Origin: an uncultured Flavobacteriales bacterium
Lineage (GTDB): Bacteria > Bacteroidota > Bacteroidia > Flavobacteriales_D > Crocinitomicaceae
Reading direction: 5' to 3'
DNA: 64,000 bases
Assembly: GCA_913054135.1 (NCBI GenBank)
Contig: CAJXJK010000005.1
Coordinates: 1 to 64,000 of the forward strand
The position numbers and the translations under genes are program-made. Positions within the stretch are counted from its first letter, which is position 1, and every line of letters begins with the position of its first letter. This document shows positions 50,633 to 58,813 of this stretch, piece after piece. The notes beneath the pieces are model-generated. The model did no database searches and was not told the origin of the DNA. It saw only the letters and a list, made by a program, of their open reading frames with translations.

Positions 50633-53554
50633 ATGAAAACTATGAAACACATATTGGTATTAATGTTTCTAATCCCAATTTCTTTATTTGGACAAGAAAA
50701 AGGTTCAATTAGAGGACAAGTATTTGATCAAGAATATGGTCAAACAATACTTGGAGCTAAAATTAGAGTTGTTGGACAACCAGCGGGTGGAATGTCTGAT
50801 CTTGATGGGAAGTTCAATATATCAATGAATCCTGGCGTTTACGAATTAAGGCTGACATTCACAGGCAAAGATACTATGCTGATCAATGATGTGAAGGTTA
50901 CTGCCAATGAGGTAACACTTTTAGATAACCTGCAAATGACAACGGGTAGCAACCAACTTAAAACGGTTGTAGTAACAGTTGAGAAGGTTGATAATACTGA
51001 GAATGCCGTATTGAATTTAAAAAAGACATCTACTAGTTTAATTGACGGTATATCATCAGCTAACTTTAGAAAAATTGGAGATTCAGATGCTGCCGGAGCT
51101 ATGAAAAGAGTGCCAGGAGTCTCAATTGTTGGAGGAAAGTACGTTTACGTAAGAGGGCTAGGAGACAGATACAGCAAAACAATACTAAATGGGATTGATA
51201 TCCCCGGGCTTGACCCAGACAGAAATGCTATTCAAATGGATATCTTCCCGACAAGTATCTTGGATAACATTATTGTAAATAAAACATTTATAGCAGAGCT
51301 TCCTGCTGATTTTACTGGAGGAATTGTAGATATAGGTCTAAAAAGTTTCCCAGATAAACAAAAAAGAAGTATTTCAATAAGTTCTGCATACAATCCAAAC
51401 TTTCATTTTCAATCAGAATATTTAGATTATGATGGTGGAAAATTAGATTTCTTAGGGTTTGATGATGGAACTAGAGAGATCCCTACCGCTGATATTAATG
51501 ATTCTGACATTCCTACATTTGTTGATGCCTTCACTAGTACAGAAGATTCCGCGGTATATGTAGGAATTTTAAGAGATTTTAATCCAACAATGGCTGCTAT
51601 GCAGAGAATGAGCTTGATGGATTTTGGAGTTTCTACTTCATTTGGTAATCAATTCAAAAAAGATAGCGGATTAACTATTGGATATAATGTGGTTGGGTCA
51701 TACAGCAATTCAACTGAATATTATGATGAGGCTACATTTGCGAGATACCTGCTTTCACCAACTCTTACGGAAACAAAGTTAGATTCAGGAGAGTACCAAA
51801 CAGGTAGCTTTGGAGTAAATAATGTCTTACTTACGGGAATGGCTGGATTTGCAGTTAAGTCTAAGTACTCAAAAGTTGTTGTAAATCTATTACACATTCA
51901 AAATGGTGAATCGAGAGCGGGTCAATATACCTATGATAACTATGCACAAGGTTCCACTTTTGAAGGTGTTCAAAATAACCTTTCATACACTCAAAGGTCA
52001 ATGACCAATTTATATATTGGAGGTAAACATGACTTTTATGATAAAGGAAAAGGATGGAAATTTGAATGGAAAGTTGCTCCAACACTATCTATAGTTAATG
52101 ATCCCGATATTCGCTTTACAAGATTCGAGCTTAGAAATGATTCATTGTTGATCGGAACCGAAGCAGGATTCCCTGAAAGAATTTGGAGAGAGTTAGTAGA
52201 GAAAAGTGTAGCATCAAAAGTGGATTGGCAAAAAGATTTTAAAAGTTTTGAAAATCCTGCTGTTTTAAAATTTGGTGGTGCTTATACATTCAAGATTAGA
52301 GATTATGCAATACGTAACTTCCAATTGAACCCAAGAAATATTTCCACTACAGGAGATCCTAATGAATTATTAAATGAGGATAATTTATGGCCTTATAATG
52401 GCGACTTCACTCAAGGAACCACTTATGAAGCTATGTTTATACCGAATAATCCTAATAAGTTTTCGTCCAACGCAATGACTGCTGGTGCATATGTTTCAAC
52501 GGCATTGAATCCTACGAAAAAATTTAAAATGACTTTGGGAGTGAGGTCTGAATACTATGTTCAAAGATATACAGGTACTGATCAGCTAGAAACAATTGTC
52601 TTGAACAATGATAAAGTGCTCGAGAAAATTGGAATTTTCCCAAGTGTGAATTTAGTTTATGCCGTAAATGATGAGCAAAATTTGAGATTCTCTTACGGAA
52701 GAACTGTTGCAAGACCTTCGTTTAAAGAATTGTCATACGCAGAGATTTATGACCCTATTACTGGTAGAACATTTATTGGTGGATTATTCCCTGACGTATT
52801 TACTTCAGGTGGAGATACTACAGTATTTTGGGATGGTAATTTAACTACTACAGACATTCATAATGTGGATTTAAGATGGGAATTATTCCACGGAGTAGGT
52901 CAAACAGTTTCTATTTCTTCTTTTTACAAAATGTTTATTAATCCTATAGAGATTGTACAGTTTGCTGTGCAGCCAGGTTCGTTTCAACCAAGAAATGTTG
53001 GAAACGGGACTGTGTTAGGTGCCGAATTAGAACTAAGACAATCTCTTGCATTTTTTGGAGATAAGTTGGAAAACTTTAATCTTTCCCTGAACGTCACCTA
53101 TGCTTACTCAAGAATCAAATTTTCAGAAACTGAAAAGCAATCACGAATTGATAATGCTAGAGTTGGTCAGGTAATTGGAGATTACCGTGAGATGGCCGGG
53201 CAGGCGCCATATGTGATAAATGCTGGATTTGCTTACAATGGTTCAAGAAAGAAAGATGCTAAATTCTTAAGAGGATTCGAAGCCGGAGCTTACTATAACG
53301 TTCAAGGCAAGACCCTTCAATATGTTGGAATCGCCAATTTACCAGATATCTATGCAGTACCTTTTCATAGCTTGAATGTTAATTTGAACAAATCGTTTGG
53401 TAAAAATCTGCAATGGAGATTAGGAATCAAAGTGACCAATTTATTAAATGATAAGAAAGAATCTATTTTTAATGCATACCAAGGTCAAGACGAATTTTTC
53501 CAAAGCTTGGCACCCGGAACGACTACAAGACTGAAGTTAGGGTTGAATTTCTAA
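50633..53554 (+). CDS. TonB-dependent receptor 2 with CarboxypepD-reg-like N-terminus
   Basis: A 973-residue outer-membrane transporter and paralog of TonB receptor 1. It has a signal peptide (to SLFGQ, about 21), a carboxypeptidase-regulatory-like domain (about 22-110), a plug (about 130-250) with YVRGLGDRYS and ELPADFTGGIVDIGLKSF, then a beta barrel. The shared GLGDRY motif and domain order place both receptors in one subgroup. No SusD homolog is near. A second in-frame ATG three codons in (50642) could also serve as the start. It lies between lipoprotein 2 and response regulator 3. The ligand is unknown. Confidence 0.92.
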   Translation: MKTMKHILVLMFLIPISLFGQEKGSIRGQVFDQEYGQTILGAKIRVVGQPAGGMSDLDGKFNISMNPGVYELRLTFTGKDTMLINDVKVTANEVTLLDNLQMTTGSNQLKTVVVTVEKVDNTENAVLNLKKTSTSLIDGISSANFRKIGDSDAAGAMKRVPGVSIVGGKYVYVRGLGDRYSKTILNGIDIPGLDPDRNAIQMDIFPTSILDNIIVNKTFIAELPADFTGGIVDIGLKSFPDKQKRSISISSAYNPNFHFQSEYLDYDGGKLDFLGFDDGTREIPTADINDSDIPTFVDAFTSTEDSAVYVGILRDFNPTMAAMQRMSLMDFGVSTSFGNQFKKDSGLTIGYNVVGSYSNSTEYYDEATFARYLLSPTLTETKLDSGEYQTGSFGVNNVLLTGMAGFAVKSKYSKVVVNLLHIQNGESRAGQYTYDNYAQGSTFEGVQNNLSYTQRSMTNLYIGGKHDFYDKGKGWKFEWKVAPTLSIVNDPDIRFTRFELRNDSLLIGTEAGFPERIWRELVEKSVASKVDWQKDFKSFENPAVLKFGGAYTFKIRDYAIRNFQLNPRNISTTGDPNELLNEDNLWPYNGDFTQGTTYEAMFIPNNPNKFSSNAMTAGAYVSTALNPTKKFKMTLGVRSEYYVQRYTGTDQLETIVLNNDKVLEKIGIFPSVNLVYAVNDEQNLRFSYGRTVARPSFKELSYAEIYDPITGRTFIGGLFPDVFTSGGDTTVFWDGNLTTTDIHNVDLRWELFHGVGQTVSISSFYKMFINPIEIVQFAVQPGSFQPRNVGNGTVLGAELELRQSLAFFGDKLENFNLSLNVTYAYSRIKFSETEKQSRIDNARVGQVIGDYREMAGQAPYVINAGFAYNGSRKKDAKFLRGFEAGAYYNVQGKTLQYVGIANLPDIYAVPFHSLNVNLNKSFGKNLQWRLGIKVTNLLNDKKESIFNAYQGQDEFFQSLAPGTTTRLKLGLNF

Positions 53555-53571
53555 GAGCTGCGAATAATTGT

Positions 53572-53610
53572 TTAACATTTGGTTAACCTTATAGCAACTT
53601 GCCTTAACCT
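53572..53610 (+). promoter_or_regulatory. Putative response-regulator box E (four phased repeats)
   Basis: TTAACAT, TTAACCT, GCAACTT and TTAACCT start at 53572, 53583, 53594 and 53604, i.e. steps of 11, 11 and 10 bp. It is the clearest array in the window. A -7-like TAATTTTA at 53620-53627 lies just downstream, before response regulator 3. Confidence 0.6.
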
Positions 53611-53645
53611 AAAATGGGATAATTTTATACAAACAAAAGAAAAGA

Positions 53646-54311
53646 ATGCAAGGATTAAAATTACTGATAGTAGATGATGAGCCGGATATTGTAGATATGT
53701 TAGCTTACAACTTTGAGCAGGAGGGCATGACGGTAAGTAAGGCTTACAATGGTACTGATGCAATTAGAATTGCTGAATCAGAAGTGCCACAAGTAATTTT
53801 ATTAGATGTTATGATGCCTGATGTGGATGGCATAGAAGTATGTGAAACCTTAAGACAAAACAGTGAACTTAAGAATACTTTGATCATTTTCTTGAGTGCG
53901 AGAGGAGAAGATTATTCTCAGGTTGCAGGATATAAAGCAGGTGCTGATGACTATGTGGTTAAGCCTGTAAGAGTGAAGATTTTAAAGCACAAAATTGAAG
54001 TGCTTCTCAATAGATTTGGGGCAAAGAATGAAAGTGTAGATGAAAGTAATATCACTATAAACAAACAGAGGTATACTGTATCACATTTAGGCGAAGAACA
54101 TATTATCCCCAAGAAAGAATTTGAATTATTAGCGCTATTGCTATCTTCTCCAGAGAGAGTGTATCGTAGAGATGAGATTTTGAGAGATGTTTGGGGAGAT
54201 GCTGTAATTGGAGATAGAACGATTGATGTTCATGTCAGAAAATTGCGTGAGCGTTTTGGAGATAATGTTATCCAAACCGTTAAGGGTGTGGGCTATAAGT
54301 TTGCAGGTTAA
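53646..54311 (+). CDS. OmpR/PhoB-family response regulator 3
   Basis: A 221-residue response regulator close in sequence to regulator 1 (shared ARGEDYSQ, AGADDY and RTIDVHVRKLRE blocks). The receiver is intact, with Asp10/Asp11, phospho-acceptor Asp54 (LLDVMMPDVDG) and Lys106. The winged helix is PhoB-like and ends KGVGYKFAG. The phased repeat array just upstream suggests autoregulation or control by a sister regulator. It ends at a bidirectional terminator. No cognate kinase is in the window. Confidence 0.92.
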   Translation: MQGLKLLIVDDEPDIVDMLAYNFEQEGMTVSKAYNGTDAIRIAESEVPQVILLDVMMPDVDGIEVCETLRQNSELKNTLIIFLSARGEDYSQVAGYKAGADDYVVKPVRVKILKHKIEVLLNRFGAKNESVDESNITINKQRYTVSHLGEEHIIPKKEFELLALLLSSPERVYRRDEILRDVWGDAVIGDRTIDVHVRKLRERFGDNVIQTVKGVGYKFAG

Positions 54312-54329
54312 GTTAATTTATTAGTTATG

Positions 54330-54363
54330 AAAAAGGCCGCTCAAATTGAGTGGCCTTTTTTGT
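54330..54363. terminator. Bidirectional terminator between regulator 3 and a T9SS cargo gene
   Basis: AAAGGCCGCTC (54332-54342) pairs with GAGTGGCCTTT (one G.T wobble), with A and T runs on the two sides. The same hairpin recurs at 55942-55971. Confidence 0.85.
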
Positions 54364-54606
54364 TTGATCAGGGTTAAGCCTATCTAATAATCATAAATCT
54401 CTTCGTCAATTTCGCACCATCATTATTAATGATATTCACGAAGTAAACGCCCTCAGCTAATGTTGAGGTTGAAATTTGCGTGTTAGTTGTGTTCGGAACT
54501 TGAGTTGAAATGATTTGACCCAAGTTATTTGTAATTTCAATAGAAGCTACTTCATTGATTTGCTCAATAGCAATCGTCACTTGATTTGAAGTAGGATTTG
54601 GATAAC
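54333..54606 (-). repeat. Duplicated sorting-domain/terminator cassette, copy 1
   Basis: This 274-bp stretch matches 55944-56217 with a constant offset of 1611 bp and no indel; I count about 18 mismatches by eye. It covers the terminator hairpin, the short 3' untranslated part and the codons of the last 70 or so residues of the T9SS sorting domain. Confidence 0.9.
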
Positions 54607-55039
54607 ATCTAAGTTTTTTTGAATTGTCGTAAAATTCATTTGATAGAACGGGGTCTACTTGAAAACTGAGTTGTACAGAGTTGGTGTCGCTGTGGGTACA
54701 ATTCGGACTAGAATTACTTTGATAGGCAATGAAATCTAAACCGTATGACCCGGCGTTTTTTACACCAAGGTTTATGGTGTCTACATAAGTTTGAGAAGCG
54801 GTAAGCAGTCCATTCCAATAGCAACCTTCAACGGTAATTAAGTTTCCATTCTGAGTTGTTTGATTTCCCAAAGAAAGACCCACATGAACGGTAGTAACGG
54901 TTGCAATTACATATACACTATCAATTGAGGTGGGGTTTGTTGGGAAGATTGTCACGGAATCAATCGTTGGCGAATTTTGTCCAAAAACCAACGGCATGTG
55001 AAATGTCCAAAGGAGAAATACAAATAAAAAGGATTTCAT
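54380..55039 (-). CDS. Small T9SS type A cargo protein
   Basis: A 219-residue secreted protein with a signal peptide (MKSFLFVFLLWTFHMPLVFGQ). An Ig-like region (about 22-135) shows PTIDSVTIFPTNPTSIDSVYV and two Cys. A C-terminal Por_Secre_tail sorting domain follows (about 145-219): YPNPTSNQVTIAIEQ, IEITNNLGQIIST, LAEGVYFVNIINNDG, TKRFMIIR. That tail is almost the same as in the M14 peptidase at 55991. Expected location is the cell surface or medium; the role is unknown. Confidence 0.82.
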   Translation of the reverse strand: MKSFLFVFLLWTFHMPLVFGQNSPTIDSVTIFPTNPTSIDSVYVIATVTTVHVGLSLGNQTTQNGNLITVEGCYWNGLLTASQTYVDTINLGVKNAGSYGLDFIAYQSNSSPNCTHSDTNSVQLSFQVDPVLSNEFYDNSKKLRCYPNPTSNQVTIAIEQINEVASIEITNNLGQIISTQVPNTTNTQISTSTLAEGVYFVNIINNDGAKLTKRFMIIR

Positions 55040-55141
55040 TTTTTGATTTTAAAATCAAGTTAAGATATTTTTTAAATGATGTTGAGGCTCGTCACCTAAA
55101 GTGGGTAAACCATTGATTTAAGAGTTATTGAACTTTTATAA

Positions 55142-55900
55142 TTATTCGGGAAGTTCAGCGCCCCATTCCTCAACTAATTCAACATTACAATTGTAATCAA
55201 CTCGAATTTTCCAATAATGATGCCCTGTGCATCCTGAAGGACAGTCACCAAAACCATAGTCAAAAATGAAGTCATCATAATATCCAGGGATATATGAAAT
55301 GCTATTTCCGTCAAGAAAATACTGACTTTCATAGACTTCAATTATTTCATCATCTTCTTTGAGTTTTCTTGAAATGTAGTTCATGTTGTGATGTTCTGAA
55401 CCAAAAACGTGAACGTTATTGTTGTAAGAGTTCGACTGATATTCTGTATAACCATAATCATTATAGAGCTGATTGAGAAAAGTGTTAGTTGTATTTCCTG
55501 GTTGAGTGAGAAATTCGTTTCTTAAACCAAGGGAGTCGGAAAATTTAATGGTCATTTCTTTTAAAGCCGGTGAGCCAGTTATATAATGAATCTTGTAATT
55601 AAAAATAATGTCGTGAAGAGCTGAATTCGTGTCAATTCCAGATTGATAAATGGTTGAAAGTTTAGAAAGAAAAAAAGTTTCAGATTCATGATCTAAAATC
55701 ACTTGATTATAACCTGCATGATTGGGGTCGGCAGCTATCAGATCTGCCGCCATTTTCTTGGCATCTTCTAAAAAATAGGCTGTAGAGGCCGAGTCAATCA
55801 TTGCATCACAGTTTTGACTTATAGGCAATAATGGGTCTCTGCGGCAAGAACTCAATTGAGTGATTAGTATGACCAAGATTGTGAATTGCAGGACTTTCAT
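55142..55900 (-). CDS. Lipoprotein of unknown function
   Basis: A 252-residue protein with a lipoprotein signal (MKVLQFTILVILITQLSSC, lipidated Cys19). ATG 55900 is preferred over the frame opening at 55915. The body has DAMIDSASTAYFLEDAKKMA and a Cys-rich end (DCPSGCTGHHYWKIRVDYNC) that may form disulfides. I recognise no family. It lies between the two T9SS cargo genes that share a duplicated tail. Confidence 0.68.
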   Translation of the reverse strand: MKVLQFTILVILITQLSSCRRDPLLPISQNCDAMIDSASTAYFLEDAKKMAADLIAADPNHAGYNQVILDHESETFFLSKLSTIYQSGIDTNSALHDIIFNYKIHYITGSPALKEMTIKFSDSLGLRNEFLTQPGNTTNTFLNQLYNDYGYTEYQSNSYNNNVHVFGSEHHNMNYISRKLKEDDEIIEVYESQYFLDGNSISYIPGYYDDFIFDYGFGDCPSGCTGHHYWKIRVDYNCNVELVEEWGAELPE

Positions 55901-55941
55901 ATCTAAAAGACTCAATAAACCTTATAAAAGTTGCAATAAAA

Positions 55942-55971
55942 ATAAGGCCGCTCATTTTGAGTGGCCTTTTT
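55942..55971 (-). terminator. Terminator of the M14 peptidase gene
   Basis: The hairpin AAGGCCGCTC / GAGTGGCCTT is followed on the minus strand by TATTTTTATT. It is the second copy of the hairpin at 54330. Confidence 0.75.
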
Positions 55972-56217
55972 TGTTTGATAAGGGTTAGGCTTATCTAATA
56001 ACCGTAAATCTCTTCGTCAATTTCGCACCATCATTATTAATGATATTCACGAAGTAAACTCCCTCGGCTAATGTTGAGGTTGAAATTTGCGTGTTAGTTG
56101 CGTTCGGAACTTGAGTTGAAATGATTTGACCCAAGTTATTTGTAATCTCAATAGAAGCTACTTCATTGATTTGCTCAATAGCAATAGTCACTTGGCTAGA
56201 AGTTGGGTTAGGGTAAA
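55944..56217 (-). repeat. Duplicated sorting-domain/terminator cassette, copy 2
   Basis: Partner of 54333-54606. It forms the 3' end of the M14 carboxypeptidase gene and its terminator. Confidence 0.9.
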
Positions 56218-58360
56218 CCAAAACATCTAATTGCGCTATTTCAGTAATGCTTTCAGTTGATTCGTCACCATCAGTTGAGAATGAGAAATCATCAAAGTAG
56301 AATCCATCTTCTGTAACACCACCGTCTGCAATAAAGTGGAATTTGAATTGTACATCACTCTCACCTAAATAATCACTTAGGTCTATTTCTTCGTATACCC
56401 AATCAGTTTGAAAGTTGTCGTAAAGCGGATTGTCATAATCTTGATTAGCTCCACCTTGGTTCGTGTATTTACCACAAAGTGGTGTCCAGCTTGCTCCATC
56501 ATCAATTGAAATCATGAATTGACAATAATCCCAATCGTTTTCTATTTCCCATTGCGCCCAGAAATTAACGTATCCGTAAGTAGCATTAACTAATGAGAAC
56601 GATTGAATTAATTCGCAATCAGAATCTGTGTTGTTATTGTACTCATCAAATGGGCTGTCAGTAATACAGTTCGCAGGTGAAACGAATTCTTCATTTGTGA
56701 AACTCCAGTCACCTGTCCAGTTGTCAAGGTTGGTAGCATCATCAGAAAAAACAACAGTACCAGCTCCGAAAGTTTTGAAAACAGTGTCTTTTCTCGTCCA
56801 TGTTCCGTTATCCGTTTCTAATAAGTAAATGATATCATCACCAAATGCGATACCTGGATTAAGCGTATAGCTTATTGTTCCAGCTTCAATTTCGGTTCTG
56901 TTCAATGAATGAACATTTCCTGTTCCTAACGATTGTATTCCTGCTACAGGAGTCATACTAACAGTGATGTCTCCGTTCATTCTTCCTAATCTTTCAATTT
57001 CATAATTAAAATCTCCTGTCATATCTGCAACTGTAGATAAATCTTGATCAGTGGCAACTCCAAATACATGAGGCATATGAGCAAGTGTTAAATTCATGTG
57101 GATGTTCGCTCTGCAGATATCTTCAATAGCTGAAGCTGGTGGCCAGAATTCATTTCCTGAACCGTAACTAGATACTTCTGGAGTCATTGCGAAAATGGTA
57201 TCCTTCGTTAATAAGTCATCAATGTACATCCAATCATCTGAGTCTCCTGATGCCGGGTACAAACCTGAACTTTTAATATTTGAATAACCGTTATGAATGA
57301 CCATATGGTCTCCATAAGCTTGGAAATAATCGTGATCTTCAGCATAAGCGACATCCGACCATCCTAATGGAAAAAGTAATAAGTTACCATGTGAATGAGC
57401 ATTGAATGCAAACTCAAATTCTCTGTTTTCACAAAACCATTTCATTGCTTGTGTTTCAACCTCAGTAAAGGCTGCAGTTCCTGGCCATGTATCATTGTTA
57501 GGATTGTTTGAAGTTCCTGATTCATCCCAGTGGAAAGCGTAATTTCTATTCAAATCAACACCTGGGTTTCCAGAACCACCACTCACTAAGTTTCTGTTTT
57601 TTCTGTGCATTCCACCTCCGTTGGGGTCAGTGAGCTCATTATGTCTGTATCCATCAGGATTAATCATTGGTACGAAATACATTTCAGTGTTGTCAACCAA
57701 GTAAGTCACTTCTGAGTCTGTTCCGTAATTCTCTAATAAATACCACATGTAATAAATGGTTTGCATTAAAGAGTTTGGTTCACGCGCGTGATGAATAGAA
57801 GTGTATAACACCTCTTTCTCTGCTTCATCAACTTCAGGATTATCTGAAATTCTTAGCCAATAAATTGGGTTGCCATCAACGGTTGTGTAAGTATCAATAG
57901 GTGCTTTGGTTGAAATCAAATTCGGATAAAGTGTTTTCATATCATCCAATTCATCCAAGAATTCTTGATATTTTAAATAGCCACCCATTGTTCCTTGATT
58001 CCAGTTTGCAGGAGTCGTTGGATTGTAAGGAGAACTTCCTACTGATTCACAAGCTGCTCGTTCATCACCTTTTAAGGCTGGTGCATAAGCATTGTCTTTA
58101 TAGTATTGCTTTACATCCTCAATCACGATTTCATAAGTGAAACCGTGTTGATCAAGCTTAGCAATATCGGCCGAAGAAAGGTCAGTCATAAAATGAGAAC
58201 CTTTTTTATGTTCTCCGTGGTCTACAGGTAGGCCAAGTTGACCTAATTGTTGAAGTTGTGCGTCCGTTCCGAATACTTTAACACGGCTCCAGCTTAACTG
58301 GGCTGTGCTAATTTGGGCCATTAGAATTAAGGCCAATAATGAGGTTAGTTTTTTAATCAC
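55991..58360 (-). CDS. Secreted M14 zinc carboxypeptidase with T9SS type A tail
   Basis: A 789-residue metallocarboxypeptidase starting at a GTG directly before the signal peptide (MIKKLTSLLALILMAQISTAQ). A pro-region (about 22-110) leads to the M14 domain (about 120-430). The zinc motif HxxE is His191/Glu194 in SIHHAREPNS, the third ligand is the His in FNAHSHGN, the substrate Arg is in VDLNRNY, and the catalytic Glu is in TPEVSS. A beta-rich, probably MAM/jelly-roll-like domain follows (about 540-700: WTGDWSFTNEEF, FYFDDFSFS). The C-terminal Por_Secre_tail has VYPNPTSSQVTIAIEQ and TKRFTVIR. It should be exported by the T9SS and degrade peptides outside the cell. Confidence 0.93.
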   Translation of the reverse strand: MIKKLTSLLALILMAQISTAQLSWSRVKVFGTDAQLQQLGQLGLPVDHGEHKKGSHFMTDLSSADIAKLDQHGFTYEIVIEDVKQYYKDNAYAPALKGDERAACESVGSSPYNPTTPANWNQGTMGGYLKYQEFLDELDDMKTLYPNLISTKAPIDTYTTVDGNPIYWLRISDNPEVDEAEKEVLYTSIHHAREPNSLMQTIYYMWYLLENYGTDSEVTYLVDNTEMYFVPMINPDGYRHNELTDPNGGGMHRKNRNLVSGGSGNPGVDLNRNYAFHWDESGTSNNPNNDTWPGTAAFTEVETQAMKWFCENREFEFAFNAHSHGNLLLFPLGWSDVAYAEDHDYFQAYGDHMVIHNGYSNIKSSGLYPASGDSDDWMYIDDLLTKDTIFAMTPEVSSYGSGNEFWPPASAIEDICRANIHMNLTLAHMPHVFGVATDQDLSTVADMTGDFNYEIERLGRMNGDITVSMTPVAGIQSLGTGNVHSLNRTEIEAGTISYTLNPGIAFGDDIIYLLETDNGTWTRKDTVFKTFGAGTVVFSDDATNLDNWTGDWSFTNEEFVSPANCITDSPFDEYNNNTDSDCELIQSFSLVNATYGYVNFWAQWEIENDWDYCQFMISIDDGASWTPLCGKYTNQGGANQDYDNPLYDNFQTDWVYEEIDLSDYLGESDVQFKFHFIADGGVTEDGFYFDDFSFSTDGDESTESITEIAQLDVLVYPNPTSSQVTIAIEQINEVASIEITNNLGQIISTQVPNATNTQISTSTLAEGVYFVNIINNDGAKLTKRFTVIR

Positions 58361-58566
58361 GGTAATAATTTTTCATGGTATGCAAAACAAATAATGCTTT
58401 GCAGATTTTTCAAGGACCTTAAATATACCAAAATTGAAGGTGAAATTCAATATTTGGGACGAATGGTGTTAATTATTGATTCTGTGGTCTTTGCTTTAGA
58501 ACGATTGACACAAAACATCCTTTCAATTCAGTGAATTAGGTCGTTTGAGTAAAATTTATGCTATGA

Positions 58567-58599
58567 TTTGCTCCATGTTTTCAAAAAGCCCTATCTTAG
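58567..58599 (+). promoter_or_regulatory. Promoter of a 38-residue membrane protein gene
   Basis: TTTG at 58567-58570 and TATCTTAG (then C) at 58592-58599, 21 bp apart, fit the Bacteroidota -33/-7 pattern well. The -7 box ends 16 nt before the ATG. Confidence 0.5.
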
Positions 58600-58615
58600 C
58601 AAAAAACTAGAAGCA

Positions 58616-58732
58616 ATGTCAGATAATAATTCAGAAGAAGGAAACTACTTTGATGATTCAACTTCAATCTTAGCACCAGTGTACATCATTGTTGCTTTAG
58701 GAGTAACATTCTTAGTATTGTTTTTCGGATAA
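58616..58732 (+). CDS. 38-residue single-pass membrane protein
   Basis: A short ORF (MSDNNSEEGNYFDDSTSILA then a hydrophobic helix PVYIIVALGVTFLVLFFG). The N-terminal half is acidic and hydrophilic; the last 18 residues would span the inner membrane. It has its own promoter-like pair and its own terminator, with nothing else in between, which argues that it is a real gene. It could be a small subunit or a regulator of a membrane complex. I cannot name the partner. Confidence 0.6.
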   Translation: MSDNNSEEGNYFDDSTSILAPVYIIVALGVTFLVLFFG

Positions 58733-58756
58733 AAACGACTATAAAAATCTTTATAT

Positions 58757-58792
58757 AGACTTCTTCCTCTGCTTGAGGAGAGGTCTTTTTTT
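58757..58792 (+). terminator. Rho-independent terminator
   Basis: AGACTTCTTCCTC pairs with GAGGAGAGGTCT (one bulged C and wobbles), followed by a run of T. It ends the 38-residue protein gene. Confidence 0.8.
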
Positions 58793-58813
58793 ATTTATAC
58801 CCCTGCTGTCAGT

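Noticed and set aside
58361-58615. Possible RNA gene in the 255-bp gap before the 38-residue ORF
   Set aside because: No conserved RNA motif or strong fold was seen; only a promoter-like pair near its end is supported.
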